From NCBI GenBank assembly GCA_018806915.1, contig JAGKQI010000064.1:496001-560000 (forward strand): a stretch of 64,000 nt of DNA. Direction: 5' to 3'. This stretch comes from Phytophthora colocasiae. Its lineage: Eukaryota > Oomycota > Peronosporomycetes > Peronosporales > Peronosporaceae. The notes under the pieces were generated by a model. That model saw nothing but the letters and a program-made list of their open reading frames with translations, did not search any database and was not told where the DNA came from. The translations under genes and the position numbers were made by a program. Positions 32,675-40,896 of this stretch are shown in pieces (within the stretch, counting starts at the first letter, position 1; each line of letters begins with the position of its first letter).

Positions 32675-34174
32675 ATGTTGATCCCCGAGTTCTCGTCCCT
32701 ATTGGCGACCACCACAGACGCCCAATGCGCACTCCTTCGCCGCTTAAGTACGCTCGGTTTGGTGTATGCAAAGCTGCCTGTACGACAGCTGCGTGAACTA
32801 GCACCGCCTGTGCCAGCCTTCAACACGGAACCTCGTGAATTGGCACTCAAAGCTTCATTACTGGACGCCAGGACGCTTCTGGGTCCTTTTTCAGCTGAAA
32901 TGCTTGAGTCACTGGCTACGTGGCTGGACCAGGGCATTGATAAGGTGCTGGTGGACGCTACTTCAAGCGAAGACTCGGAGCTGGAACGAGTGGCCGTCGC
33001 AGTTTCCGAACTGCCTGCCAATCGAGTGGTGCTACGCATTCCCGTGCCGTCACTGCATGCCCGGGAGGTCACTGAACTCAAGGAGAAGTTAGCAAGACTG
33101 GACGGCACTGCTAGTGGTGTAGTGTTCGTCATTGACTCAGTGATATTGACTCAAGAAACCGGCTTCGAGGCTTTGTTCACCAGTCTGCAAGCGATGAGGA
33201 AGAGTGTGGATGAAAGCTTTTTCTTTGCTGTCGAGATGAGTGGAGGGGATAACTCGGCGGTAGCTTTGACTAGGATCCAGGAGTTCCACCACAAGAACAT
33301 CCACGTGGTGACGCCCGGATTCTGTAACGGAGAAGGAGAGCAGATTGACAGCTTTACTGGAGACGGCGAAACTGTGGTGGATGCAGCGCAGGCCTTCGTG
33401 CAGTGTCTGCGTACTGATCGACCTGATGGTTTGTTCACTACTGTGGTGGCAGATGAAGCTGGTGTAGCTCTTGGATTGGTTTACTCGAGTGCTGAGAGCA
33501 TCATCGCTGCTGTCTCCAGTGGTCGTGGAGTTTACTACTCGCGGTCACGTGGTGGTCTCTGGAAGAAGGGAGAGAGCAGTGGCAACGCCCAGAAACTCCT
33601 CAAGATCGACATGGACTGCGACAGCGACGCTCTGCGCTTCACTGTGAACCAGACTGGAGCTGGTTTCTGCCACCTCAACACTCGTACGTGTTGGGGTCAC
33701 GATGGTGGCCTTCGTGCTCTTGAGAGTATGCTCTTCAGCCGTCACGCCCATGCACCAGCTGGATCGTACACCAAGAGGTTGTTCGACGACGCTGAGCTGC
33801 TTCGTAACAAGCTTGTAGAGGAGGCTCAGGAGCTCGCAGAAGCTGAATCGGTCCCGGATGTCGCTGGTGAGGCTGCTGACGTCATGTATTTCGCTATGGT
33901 GCGCTGTGTAGCTGCAGGCTGCAAGCTCAGCGACGTTGAGGTACGATTTAAGTTGACTTTTGTGTTCCGATGGTTGGTGTACTTGACTAATGGCTTCCGG
34001 TGGTGCTTTTGACTAAAGAAAATGCTCGACAGACGAGCGTTGAAGGTAAAGCGACGACCAGGCAATTCCAAGGCCTACCGCATCTCGGCTGCCAACAAGA
34101 TCCTGAACAGTAAGGGAATGCACAGCGGTTCAGCATCGGCAGTCTCGGCTTCAGCAGTCAGCGAGCAAAACTAG
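32675..34174 (+). CDS. HIS4-like phosphoribosyl-AMP cyclohydrolase / phosphoribosyl-ATP diphosphatase
   Basis: Exons 32675-33940 and 34019-34174, joined in phase, give 473 residues. The N-terminal 230 residues resemble the non-catalytic lead region of fungal HIS4. RTDRPDGLFTTVV then opens the cyclohydrolase domain (GRGVYYSRSRGGLWKKGESSGN, DCDSDALRF, GFCHL), which opens the ring of PR-AMP using Zn. Next is the diphosphatase domain (SYTKRLF, LLRNKLVEEAQEL, EAADVMYFAMVRC), a helical fold that cleaves PR-ATP. Together they are histidine synthesis steps 2 and 3. The histidinol dehydrogenase part of yeast HIS4 is absent, so that step must be encoded elsewhere. It ends in a short Ser/Ala tail. Confidence 0.9.
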
Positions 34175-34469
34175 AAGCAGAACTTCGTCCCCGCTAGAAG
34201 TATCAAAGGATCAGTCTACCGGAGAGAAGAAGTTTCGCAATGCATAGAGTCATAACATGCACCAAGAAGACGAACAGCACCATTCAGTATAGGTATTTTT
34301 CTCTTCGTGTTTCTGGCAGTTAACGTATGAGGCGAGTCCTGCAGCCTCCATGTAGCACAGCACCTTGCATCTCCTTCATTAACTGGACAATTAACCAGCA
34401 AAGTCTCCAGAGAGGCTAACGTGTTGCGGATTGCGTAGCTTCAGGCCAAGTAAAACCCTGTTGTCAGAT

Positions 34470-34896
34470 CTACTCTTCGTCCTCGTCGTGGGCGTCCTCC
34501 TCCTCTTCTTCCTCTTCTTCTTCCTCTTCTTCTTCTTCTTCCTCCTCCTCGTCGAACTTGGACCAGTCGATGTGGTGATACAGACGCTGTACAAACAAAA
34601 GCAGAAATTGGTCAGCACCACCAGAATGTATCAATCCATTTTTCAGTTTTCTCTAATTATCCACGTACGCCACGGTTGTTAGCCTCCCAAATGTAGTTAG
34701 TGGCTGAGCCGTAGACGCCCTCCACCACCAGAGCGGCGATCAGCACCGTGGTCACATACACGGGCGTGTTCTTCATGAACACCTTGTAGGCACCATCCAG
34801 TGCACCCTTGCCGTTCACAGACGAGCGCTTGGTGGACGCCATACGGGCGCCCTGCTTGGCCTGCGAGGCCACCTGACGGATCGTTCGGCTCAGCAT
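34470..34896 (-). CDS. QCR9-like subunit of mitochondrial complex III with acidic tail
   Basis: Exons 34669-34896 and 34470-34586 give 114 residues. A basic, Ser/Thr-rich N terminus (MLSRTIRQVASQAKQGARMA) looks like a mitochondrial presequence or matrix-facing end. YKVFMKNTPVYVTTVLIAALVVEGVYG is the single membrane helix, followed by ATNYIWEANNRG and LYHHIDWSKF. This matches the UQCRX/QCR9 pattern (helix, WE.NN.GK...W). The family normally ends near here; this protein adds about 27 residues, nearly all Glu/Asp. Role: small subunit stabilising the cytochrome c1/Rieske part of bc1. Confidence 0.8.
34495..34556. repeat. TCC/TTC microsatellite coding the acidic tail
   Basis: A run of TCC and TTC triplets on the plus strand, read as GAG/GAA (Glu) on the minus strand within exon 2 of the QCR9-like gene. 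Prone to length change. Confidence 0.8.
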
Positions 34897-35274
34897 TGTG
34901 TGTGACGTTCGGGGATTCCGGCGGAGCTCGACTTGTGCGCCTTCTTGTAGCAATGGCACAGGGGGGGGTCAAGAGCCTGCGGTTGTGAGGCTCTGGTCTT
35001 CAAACAACCTTACTGCAACATTTTCAAAATTAGGCACAGTGTACCATTTTGTGTTTCTACAAAATGTACACCACAAACACACTAAAAAAGCCGTTTTTTT
35101 GTCTTACTCTGAGTATAGTTGACTAGGGGTAGGTAATTTTGGAAAAAGGGGGGGGATTTCTACGATTCAAAACGAGATCAAGAAGAAAGAATAGCCAAGT
35201 GCAAGTAAGTAAAAACCCTAGAAGAAGGGTCTAAAGCGACTTAGCGGAGCTCTTCACATCTCATCTTACCCCCC

Positions 35275-36393
35275 ATGGAGCCCATCGCCACTGGCAAGAG
35301 GCGACGGGCGTCTGCGTCGCTCTCGCCACCTCCGCCACCGCGTCAACCCACACGCGACGAGACTAGCACCACCAGCTGGAAGAAACGGAGACTGGAGCCG
35401 TCTGTAGCGAATACGGAAGAAAAGCGGCCAGAACTTCGCAGTCCCGAGCCAGGAGACAAGAAACTCACGCCGAAAGGAAAGAGGAGACGTAGCGTCACAC
35501 CTGAGGAGAAAGAAACACAGGGGGAGACGAGTAACAGCAGCAGCAACGACGAGAAACAGAGGACCAAGAGACGGCGCGTGGAGGAGACTTCACCGTCTCC
35601 TGCTGTACCGGTGTCTCCGCTCAGTGAGAAACACTCACAGACTTTAACTACAGCTATAGACAGAGAGGAGAAGGCCACGTTCCCTCCTTCGCCTATTGTC
35701 ATCCCTTCTAGACATGAAGAAGACTTTGCGAAGGAGAATAAGGAGAACGTCGTCCCTTCTGGAGATGAGGAAGATGTCAGGGAGAACGTCGCCACGTACA
35801 CGAACTTGGAGGACTTTATCGTGAGCTCACAGGGTAGCGACGCGGATCTCGTTGCGGCCTGTGCCAATCTGGAAAATGACGTGGTGAGCTGCAGTCAGGA
35901 CTCGCAGAACAGTGACGTGGAGAGAATAAGGCAACGCACGTCGTTGCGGACAGTACAGGTCACGCCTCCTCCTTCCGCTCGGATGCTGGATAGGAAGAAC
36001 CCACCGCCACCACCCAAAAGGCCCAAGCGACGACACAACTATAGGGGAATTGTGTACGCACGGACATATCCCCGACTGGCGTTGCCTCCTGTTGTCGATG
36101 ACTCTCCCCCCAACTCCCCACGTGTCTTTAGGTCTCTGGAGAATGAATTCGCCTTTGCCATGCAGGACACGCCCGAGATCCGGCCCCGGGTACGGCCGGC
36201 TCCTCGAATGGCTAGAGGTACCCGACGGTCCACGCGAGCTGGAAGTGCACGAGCACGACGGTCTCTGGACACACCCACCTCGACGATGGTATTGAGGTCA
36301 CGGCAACTGAACCCAAGCCTGAGTGCAGACGGCGGGAAGCCTGAGAACCAGCGCGAGAGGGAGCAGCGTGACGCTCAGCGCCGACAGGAGTGA
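35275..36393 (+). CDS. Disordered basic protein with tandem KEN boxes
   Basis: An intronless 372-residue frame from ATG. Low complexity throughout: Arg/Lys clusters (KRRR, KKRRL, KRRRVEE) suit nuclear import, with many SP/TP sites (LSPPP, LRSPEP, SVTPEE, SPSPAVPVSPL, NSPRVF, QDTPEI) of the kind cyclin-dependent kinases use. Residues 153-158 read KENKEN, two abutting KEN degrons recognised by the APC/C. A possible conserved core is RRHNYRGIVYARTYPRL and FRSLENEFAFAM. The pattern fits a cell-cycle-regulated chromosomal protein (sororin- or shugoshin-like logic), but I recognise no domain. Divergently arranged with the QCR9-like gene, 378 bp apart. Confidence 0.7.
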   Translation: MEPIATGKRRRASASLSPPPPPRQPTRDETSTTSWKKRRLEPSVANTEEKRPELRSPEPGDKKLTPKGKRRRSVTPEEKETQGETSNSSSNDEKQRTKRRRVEETSPSPAVPVSPLSEKHSQTLTTAIDREEKATFPPSPIVIPSRHEEDFAKENKENVVPSGDEEDVRENVATYTNLEDFIVSSQGSDADLVAACANLENDVVSCSQDSQNSDVERIRQRTSLRTVQVTPPPSARMLDRKNPPPPPKRPKRRHNYRGIVYARTYPRLALPPVVDDSPPNSPRVFRSLENEFAFAMQDTPEIRPRVRPAPRMARGTRRSTRAGSARARRSLDTPTSTMVLRSRQLNPSLSADGGKPENQREREQRDAQRRQE

Positions 36394-36525
36394 AGAGGGA
36401 AGTAAGTGGTGGCATTAGCTTCGGGTATCAATAGCAAATAGTACTTTGAATATATATTATAACATGCCTTCTATACCGAAAAACAGTATATATTAATACT
36501 ACTTTATTTCCGTCACACGTATGGA

Positions 36526-37022
36526 CAGTGCTGGTAATGACGTCTATATAAAAACGTCGTTTAGACACTGTCTTTTGAGGCGTCAATACTGTCTTTTCGA
36601 GGTGTTTAAACTCTATTTACGAGTGCCGTTCCAAAGGTATCCGTAAAAACAAATCTTGATTTCATTATGCATTACTTAGTCTATAGTCCTCTATTAGGGC
36701 CATTGCTGCCAAGCTCCGGACATAATTGAAAAGAAGCTGAAGGTCCTGATGCTGGGCGACAATCGACGTAGCGCTCAAGACAAGGTCGATACTCCCTACT
36801 GGTGTTTGCTTAGAAGCGGAGGTCGAGTGATATCCAAGTTTGTGGCGTAAGAAGCGTCAGAGGCCTCTATTTAAAAGGTTAAGGTCCTGCTCCTGTTTCC
36901 GTTATGGTACGCTGTACCCCTGAATAGACGTCTTTAGACGTCTTTTGGCGAAACAGACGTCCGAGAAGGCGTTTAAACATGTCTTTCCGAAAAGACGTCT
37001 TTACTGTCTGTTGCCAGCACTG
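36526..37022. mobile_element. hAT-like MITE (497 bp)
   Basis: Ends CAGTGCTGG (36526) and CCAGCACTG (37022) are inverted. The similarity continues imperfectly inside with several GACGTCT-like motifs in both orientations. Flanked by the 7-bp direct repeat GTATGGA (36519-36525 and 37023-37029), close to the 8-bp duplication of hAT elements. No coding capacity. Confidence 0.7.
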
Positions 37023-37299
37023 GTATGGATGAATATCGTTAAACCTCCGACCATACTAGAACTCACTATTAAAGACATTGACCAATCAGACTACTGAATC
37101 CGAGTTTCAACGAATCATATCGATACAACCCTACCTTTTTGACCAATCACATAGGAGGTAGGATTGTTGAGGCTGTACAGCTGCAGCTCCGACATATCGG
37201 GTCGGAGCCCCCTGCTCTGTTATTGATATGCCCATACAAATACTCAGTCATTCACATATTTTCAGAATAACACAAAACCTCCGACCTCTCCGACCCAAC

Positions 37300-39342
37300 A
37301 TGAGCCTGCGCGACCTCGCCCCCATTAGCACGAAGCGCGCACGCGAGAGCGCCGCGCGCTCGTTCAAGAAATTCTTAGCGGACGAAGGTGTCACCTGGGA
37401 ATACCTCGCCGTTTGCATGACACGCGAGAATGCCCCGCTGGTGCTGGAAGCGGTGATGGACAAGTTTGGCATGTTCCTGGCCTTCAAGGAGGGGCGCAAG
37501 GGTCAGCTTTTGGCCAGGCACTCTGTCATGCATTACTACCGACAGGCAAAGAACTGGGTGGTGGACCAGTTCCCCCACGTTCGCCAAGCTACGGACAAGG
37601 TGCTGCTTAAGAAGGGCCAAGTACTGGAGCGCTACTGTATGAAAAGAGAGTCCGGGACCTTCGTCAACAAGGCCCCAGCATGCACCAAGAAGTCGCTCAA
37701 GATGATGGTTCAGCACCTGTATTCTACCGCTCTTACGGCTGCTGACTACCAAGATGCTGCCCTGTTATGCTTGCTGTGGTTTCTGTTTGGACGGGCGTCC
37801 GACCTCACTCTCCTGCGCAAGGTGAATCTCTCAGTCGGTTCTGGGAATATTTTCTTCGTCCGCTTCATCCGCATCAAGACTTCAGAAGAGCAAGGGCTCT
37901 CGCTCTTTCCCGACGAGGATTTCACCACGTGCCCGCTACTTGCCATCGCTCTTGCCCTCGCGACACAGTCTGCACCAACAGCTTCGCTCTTAAACCAGCT
38001 TCCTGTGCAGCACGGGAATTTGCAAGCCACATTGACCCCGACTGCACCTCTTATCGACTTGATCGACCACCCTGAAGACGTGACGCCACTTCAAAAATCC
38101 GAAGACACTGAAGAAGACCGGAACCTTGGTGACGACGCACCCGGGATTCACAGCTATGTCAACCGAGTCTTGGGGAGAGTCGCGCGGCAGGCTGGTGTGA
38201 CGGAACGATTAACGTCGCACTCCTTTCGTCGTGGAGGAGCTCAACACGCCAACGGGGCCGGAATGTGCGTGCAATGGATCTTCGACAGAGGCGCGTGGAA
38301 CATGACGGCGACGAGTAAGGCCTTCGCTTATGTCTTCAACACCCCCGCAGAAGACCACAAGATTGCTCGCGTCTTGAGCAATCGAGACCCCAACGCAAAC
38401 GTCTCGCTGTTGTCGCTTGATGCCTTCGACTCGGACACGCAGCAGAAGGTTATCTCCGTTGCATCTGCTTTATTCGTCGCTTCGTCTGGACTTGACACAC
38501 CGCAGTACAATGTCAACGCGCGAGTTATCAATACTCTCATGGCGTACCTACTCCGCCACTACCCAGCGTTGAAGTCTCTTTCGGCTCATGGTCCTGCGAT
38601 CCAGCGGTTGGAGGCTTGTGCTATCGAGAAAGGTTTTTCCGTCAACGACTTGCTGGCTTGGTCATCCCACCTGACCTACACAGACACCCCCGAGAAAGAA
38701 AACCCCTCAACTCCACAAGAAACCTCGACGGACATTACCAAGCACCCCGTATTTCTTCATCAAAGCGCTTTGATTGAGCAGTTAATCCAAGTCAACAAAA
38801 AACTGGATGCGCGGCTGACTGTAATGGAAGACAAGATCGGCAACAAGCACCCGCGAATGTCTACAAAAGCAGAAGAGAATGAAGACCCCAGCGACAAAAA
38901 ATCTCCTGTCAAGCGACGTCGTACCTCTCCAGCTATGAGCTTGAAAGACGCTTGGTTCGCATGGTACACGCAAGAACCGCGGATGTGGAGCTCGACAGAC
39001 TCCGAAACCAAGCATGCACGCTCGACAGCCAAGCTGGTCGTTGCGTTTCTGAAGCTCTTCCTCCCCGATGGCTTTGTCCTCGACGAAACATCCCCTCGCT
39101 ACCGCGATGACGTCCTTGAAACAGGTGCTCGTGCCGAGAAAGCAATGTTGATGTTCCTCCAACGACAGGGCATCACGGCTCGCGGATCCCAAAACGTCTT
39201 GAAGTTTATGCGGAAGCTCCACAAGTCTGGCATCCTGAACGAACACATTTCCAACTACCAACAGCGTCAGTCTCAAGGCCTCATCGTTGACCCTGCTCCT
39301 TCACACACAAACGACACCATCGGGTTAGTGACCACACAGTAA
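37300..39342 (+). CDS. Crypton-type tyrosine recombinase
   Basis: The frame is open from an ATG at 37228, but a loose oomycete initiator match (TCATTCACATATTTT, about 37248-37262) lies after it. The ATG at 37300 (MSLRDLAP), giving 680 residues, is therefore preferred. An N-terminal helical core-binding region is followed by the recombinase signature: R165 (GRASDL), H307 and R310 (SHSFRRGG), W333 (GAWN) and Y344 (FAYVF). These are the R-HxxR-H/W-Y residues of tyrosine recombinases with the GG after HxxR typical of Cryptons. The C-terminal 130 residues (LKDAWFAWY... RARAEKAM-like helices) resemble the GCR1_C DNA-binding domain found in Cryptons. No stop or frameshift; it may be active. Confidence 0.85.
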   Translation: MSLRDLAPISTKRARESAARSFKKFLADEGVTWEYLAVCMTRENAPLVLEAVMDKFGMFLAFKEGRKGQLLARHSVMHYYRQAKNWVVDQFPHVRQATDKVLLKKGQVLERYCMKRESGTFVNKAPACTKKSLKMMVQHLYSTALTAADYQDAALLCLLWFLFGRASDLTLLRKVNLSVGSGNIFFVRFIRIKTSEEQGLSLFPDEDFTTCPLLAIALALATQSAPTASLLNQLPVQHGNLQATLTPTAPLIDLIDHPEDVTPLQKSEDTEEDRNLGDDAPGIHSYVNRVLGRVARQAGVTERLTSHSFRRGGAQHANGAGMCVQWIFDRGAWNMTATSKAFAYVFNTPAEDHKIARVLSNRDPNANVSLLSLDAFDSDTQQKVISVASALFVASSGLDTPQYNVNARVINTLMAYLLRHYPALKSLSAHGPAIQRLEACAIEKGFSVNDLLAWSSHLTYTDTPEKENPSTPQETSTDITKHPVFLHQSALIEQLIQVNKKLDARLTVMEDKIGNKHPRMSTKAEENEDPSDKKSPVKRRRTSPAMSLKDAWFAWYTQEPRMWSSTDSETKHARSTAKLVVAFLKLFLPDGFVLDETSPRYRDDVLETGARAEKAMLMFLQRQGITARGSQNVLKFMRKLHKSGILNEHISNYQQRQSQGLIVDPAPSHTNDTIGLVTTQ

Positions 39343-39455
39343 TTAAATATACCCACCCGTGCTTTACGGCCACTCATTCTCAGGTGGTGCGCGTTCGTCT
39401 GTCAGTCTTCGACTTCGCCATTCTTCGTTCTGCACTCAACCTTCACACGCGCCCG

Positions 39456-39968
39456 ATGCCTATCCAGAAACCGACCAAGAACGGCATCAGCTCCACTAAG
39501 GAGTTCAAGACCCTGTGCATCGCTGTGGCCAAGTCATGCAAGATCCGAGTTAGTGATGAAGCCATACGACACCTTCGACTCACCATGAACGTGACGGTTG
39601 CCTCCACGAGTCTTCTCCCTGAAGCGATCGAAGTGGTCTTCACGGCGCTGGCTGAGCGAAAGAAGCGCCGCGCTACACTTGAAGACATCCGCGAGTGGCT
39701 TGCTCCTCCGGCGGTTGACGACGAAGAGGGAGGGGTCGAAGACCTCGACGGAGAGAAGCTCCACTACGTCCGCAAGATCTTGAACTGGAAGCGCCTCAAC
39801 GGAAAGACGTACTACCTCGTCGACTGGGAAGCGACTTGGGAGCCACGCAAGCATCTCAGCCGCACCGTCGTCGCAGCCTTCGAGAAGGAACGCCGCCTGC
39901 TTGTACGCAAGAAGTTCTTCGAGGACGAGGCTGTGGAGGACAACTCGCTCAACATGATAGAAGGATAA
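39456..39968 (+). CDS. Chromodomain protein with possible histone-fold N terminus, next to the recombinase
   Basis: 170 residues from the ATG at 39456, 113 bp after the recombinase stop, same strand. Residues about 106-150 form a chromodomain (HYVRKILNWKRLNGKTYYLV, then DWEATWEPRKHL), which in other proteins binds methylated histone tails. Residues about 15-90 (LCIAVAKSCKIRVSDEAIRHL... VVFTALAERKKRRATLEDI) have the helix-loop-long helix-loop-helix pattern and the Arg/Thr-Leu-x-Asp-hh ending of a histone fold; this part is inference. If it belongs to the same mobile unit it could direct integration to particular chromatin. Confidence 0.65.
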   Translation: MPIQKPTKNGISSTKEFKTLCIAVAKSCKIRVSDEAIRHLRLTMNVTVASTSLLPEAIEVVFTALAERKKRRATLEDIREWLAPPAVDDEEGGVEDLDGEKLHYVRKILNWKRLNGKTYYLVDWEATWEPRKHLSRTVVAAFEKERRLLVRKKFFEDEAVEDNSLNMIEG

Positions 39969-40157
39969 GACGACCAAGATCAAGTGAGGTGCAAACAGCG
40001 TTTATTACGAACTTAGATAGGGTGAGAAGGCAGAGGTAGACTCAGACAACAATGTTAACCGCCGACGACAGAACACAAAGCTTAACCTCCTTTCGGAACA
40101 GCAATGTTAACCTCCGTTCATCAAAGCACACAGAGTTTAACTCCAGAGAGCTCCCCA

Positions 40158-40200
40158 GCACACACACACACATGCATACAAACACACATACAGTACACAC
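40158..40200. repeat. AC-rich microsatellite
   Basis: (CA)n run with interruptions (ACACACACACACATGCATAC, then further CA repeats). Noncoding. Confidence 0.8.
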
Positions 40201-40215
40201 TCACTACCGGCTTGT

Positions 40216-40264
40216 GCCCGACTGCGGAAAAATCGCGAATGGCAGAAATCGCGATTTGTCGGGC
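40216..40264. repeat. Strong inverted repeat (hairpin)
   Basis: AAATCGCGA (40230-40238) pairs with TCGCGATTT (40249-40257), and the flanking GCCCGAC (40216-40222) pairs with GTCGGGC (40258-40264), with a 7-nt bulge on the left and a 10-nt loop. Meaning unknown; possibly the end of a mobile element. Confidence 0.6.
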
Positions 40265-40875
40265 GCTCAAAGCCATTCACTTTTGGAGGCCACATGTCAG
40301 CGTATTTACGCTGTTGCCGTAAAAACTGGCTTTTGACAACACTGCTCTTTTTAGTGGACCCCGACTTTGGCTTTCCGGCCTCACTTCTCAATTTCCATGT
40401 TGCAGAGCACAGGGCTCTGCTGCATAAAAATCAGGCGTTTTTGTTTTTGTCTTTTTCTCTGCCCACAGGCCGTTTCAGAGCCTGTGAGCGCGCCTATAAA
40501 CGTGTTGTTTCAACCATCTTAGCTGGGTCAAATCTGCACATGATCTCATTTTACCCTAACCGCATCTACCTTGATGCTCCACTTAAGTTCGGCTATGCCC
40601 CACCTCTACGGTCGGAGATCGTCGGAGGTCGGAGATTTTTTGCTATGGAATGGTTATAATTATTTCCTTTTTAAATCCAGTTAGTTATTCTGTTTTTTTT
40701 TTTGTTTTTTTTCGGTTGTTTATTCAGCTGGCGTCCTGAGCAGCCTCCGTGTGTGGATCCAGTGCACTTAAATCTCTAGAACCATTGAGCAATACGGATA
40801 AGATGCTCAGCTGTTTGAACGTTGCTATTCCGCAGCCAAGCTCGCAAGTTTAAGACACCACCATCGTCTCTACAA

Positions 40876-40891
40876 GTTCATTTTCCATTTT
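40876..40891 (+). promoter_or_regulatory. Oomycete initiator (Inr) element
   Basis: GTTCATTTTCCATTTT matches the known Phytophthora core-promoter consensus GCTCATTYYNCAWTTT at 15 of 16 positions. It sits 6 bp before the ATG of the hAT transposase frame, giving a very short leader, as is common in oomycetes. Confidence 0.7.
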
Positions 40892-40896
40892 TCAGG

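Larger units (their letters stand above)
37024..40649 (+). mobile_element. Putative Crypton element (boundaries inferred)
   Basis: The tyrosine recombinase and chromodomain genes lie between two TATGGA hexamers (37024-37029 and 40644-40649), with CTCCGACC motifs just inside both ends in opposite orientation (37044-37052; about 40599-40634). Cryptons integrate by recombination and leave only very short repeats, so this is compatible, but six bases are weak evidence. The left hexamer also overlaps the MITE duplication. Confidence 0.35.

Noticed and set aside
34495..34556. Standalone minus-strand Lys/Arg-rich or plus-strand Leu/Phe-rich proteins
   Set aside because: These are out-of-frame readings of the TCC/TTC microsatellite in the QCR9-like exon.
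40216..40264. Helitron 3' end (hairpin followed by CTRR)
   Set aside because: The hairpin is good but no CTRR-T end follows and no Rep-helicase is nearby.
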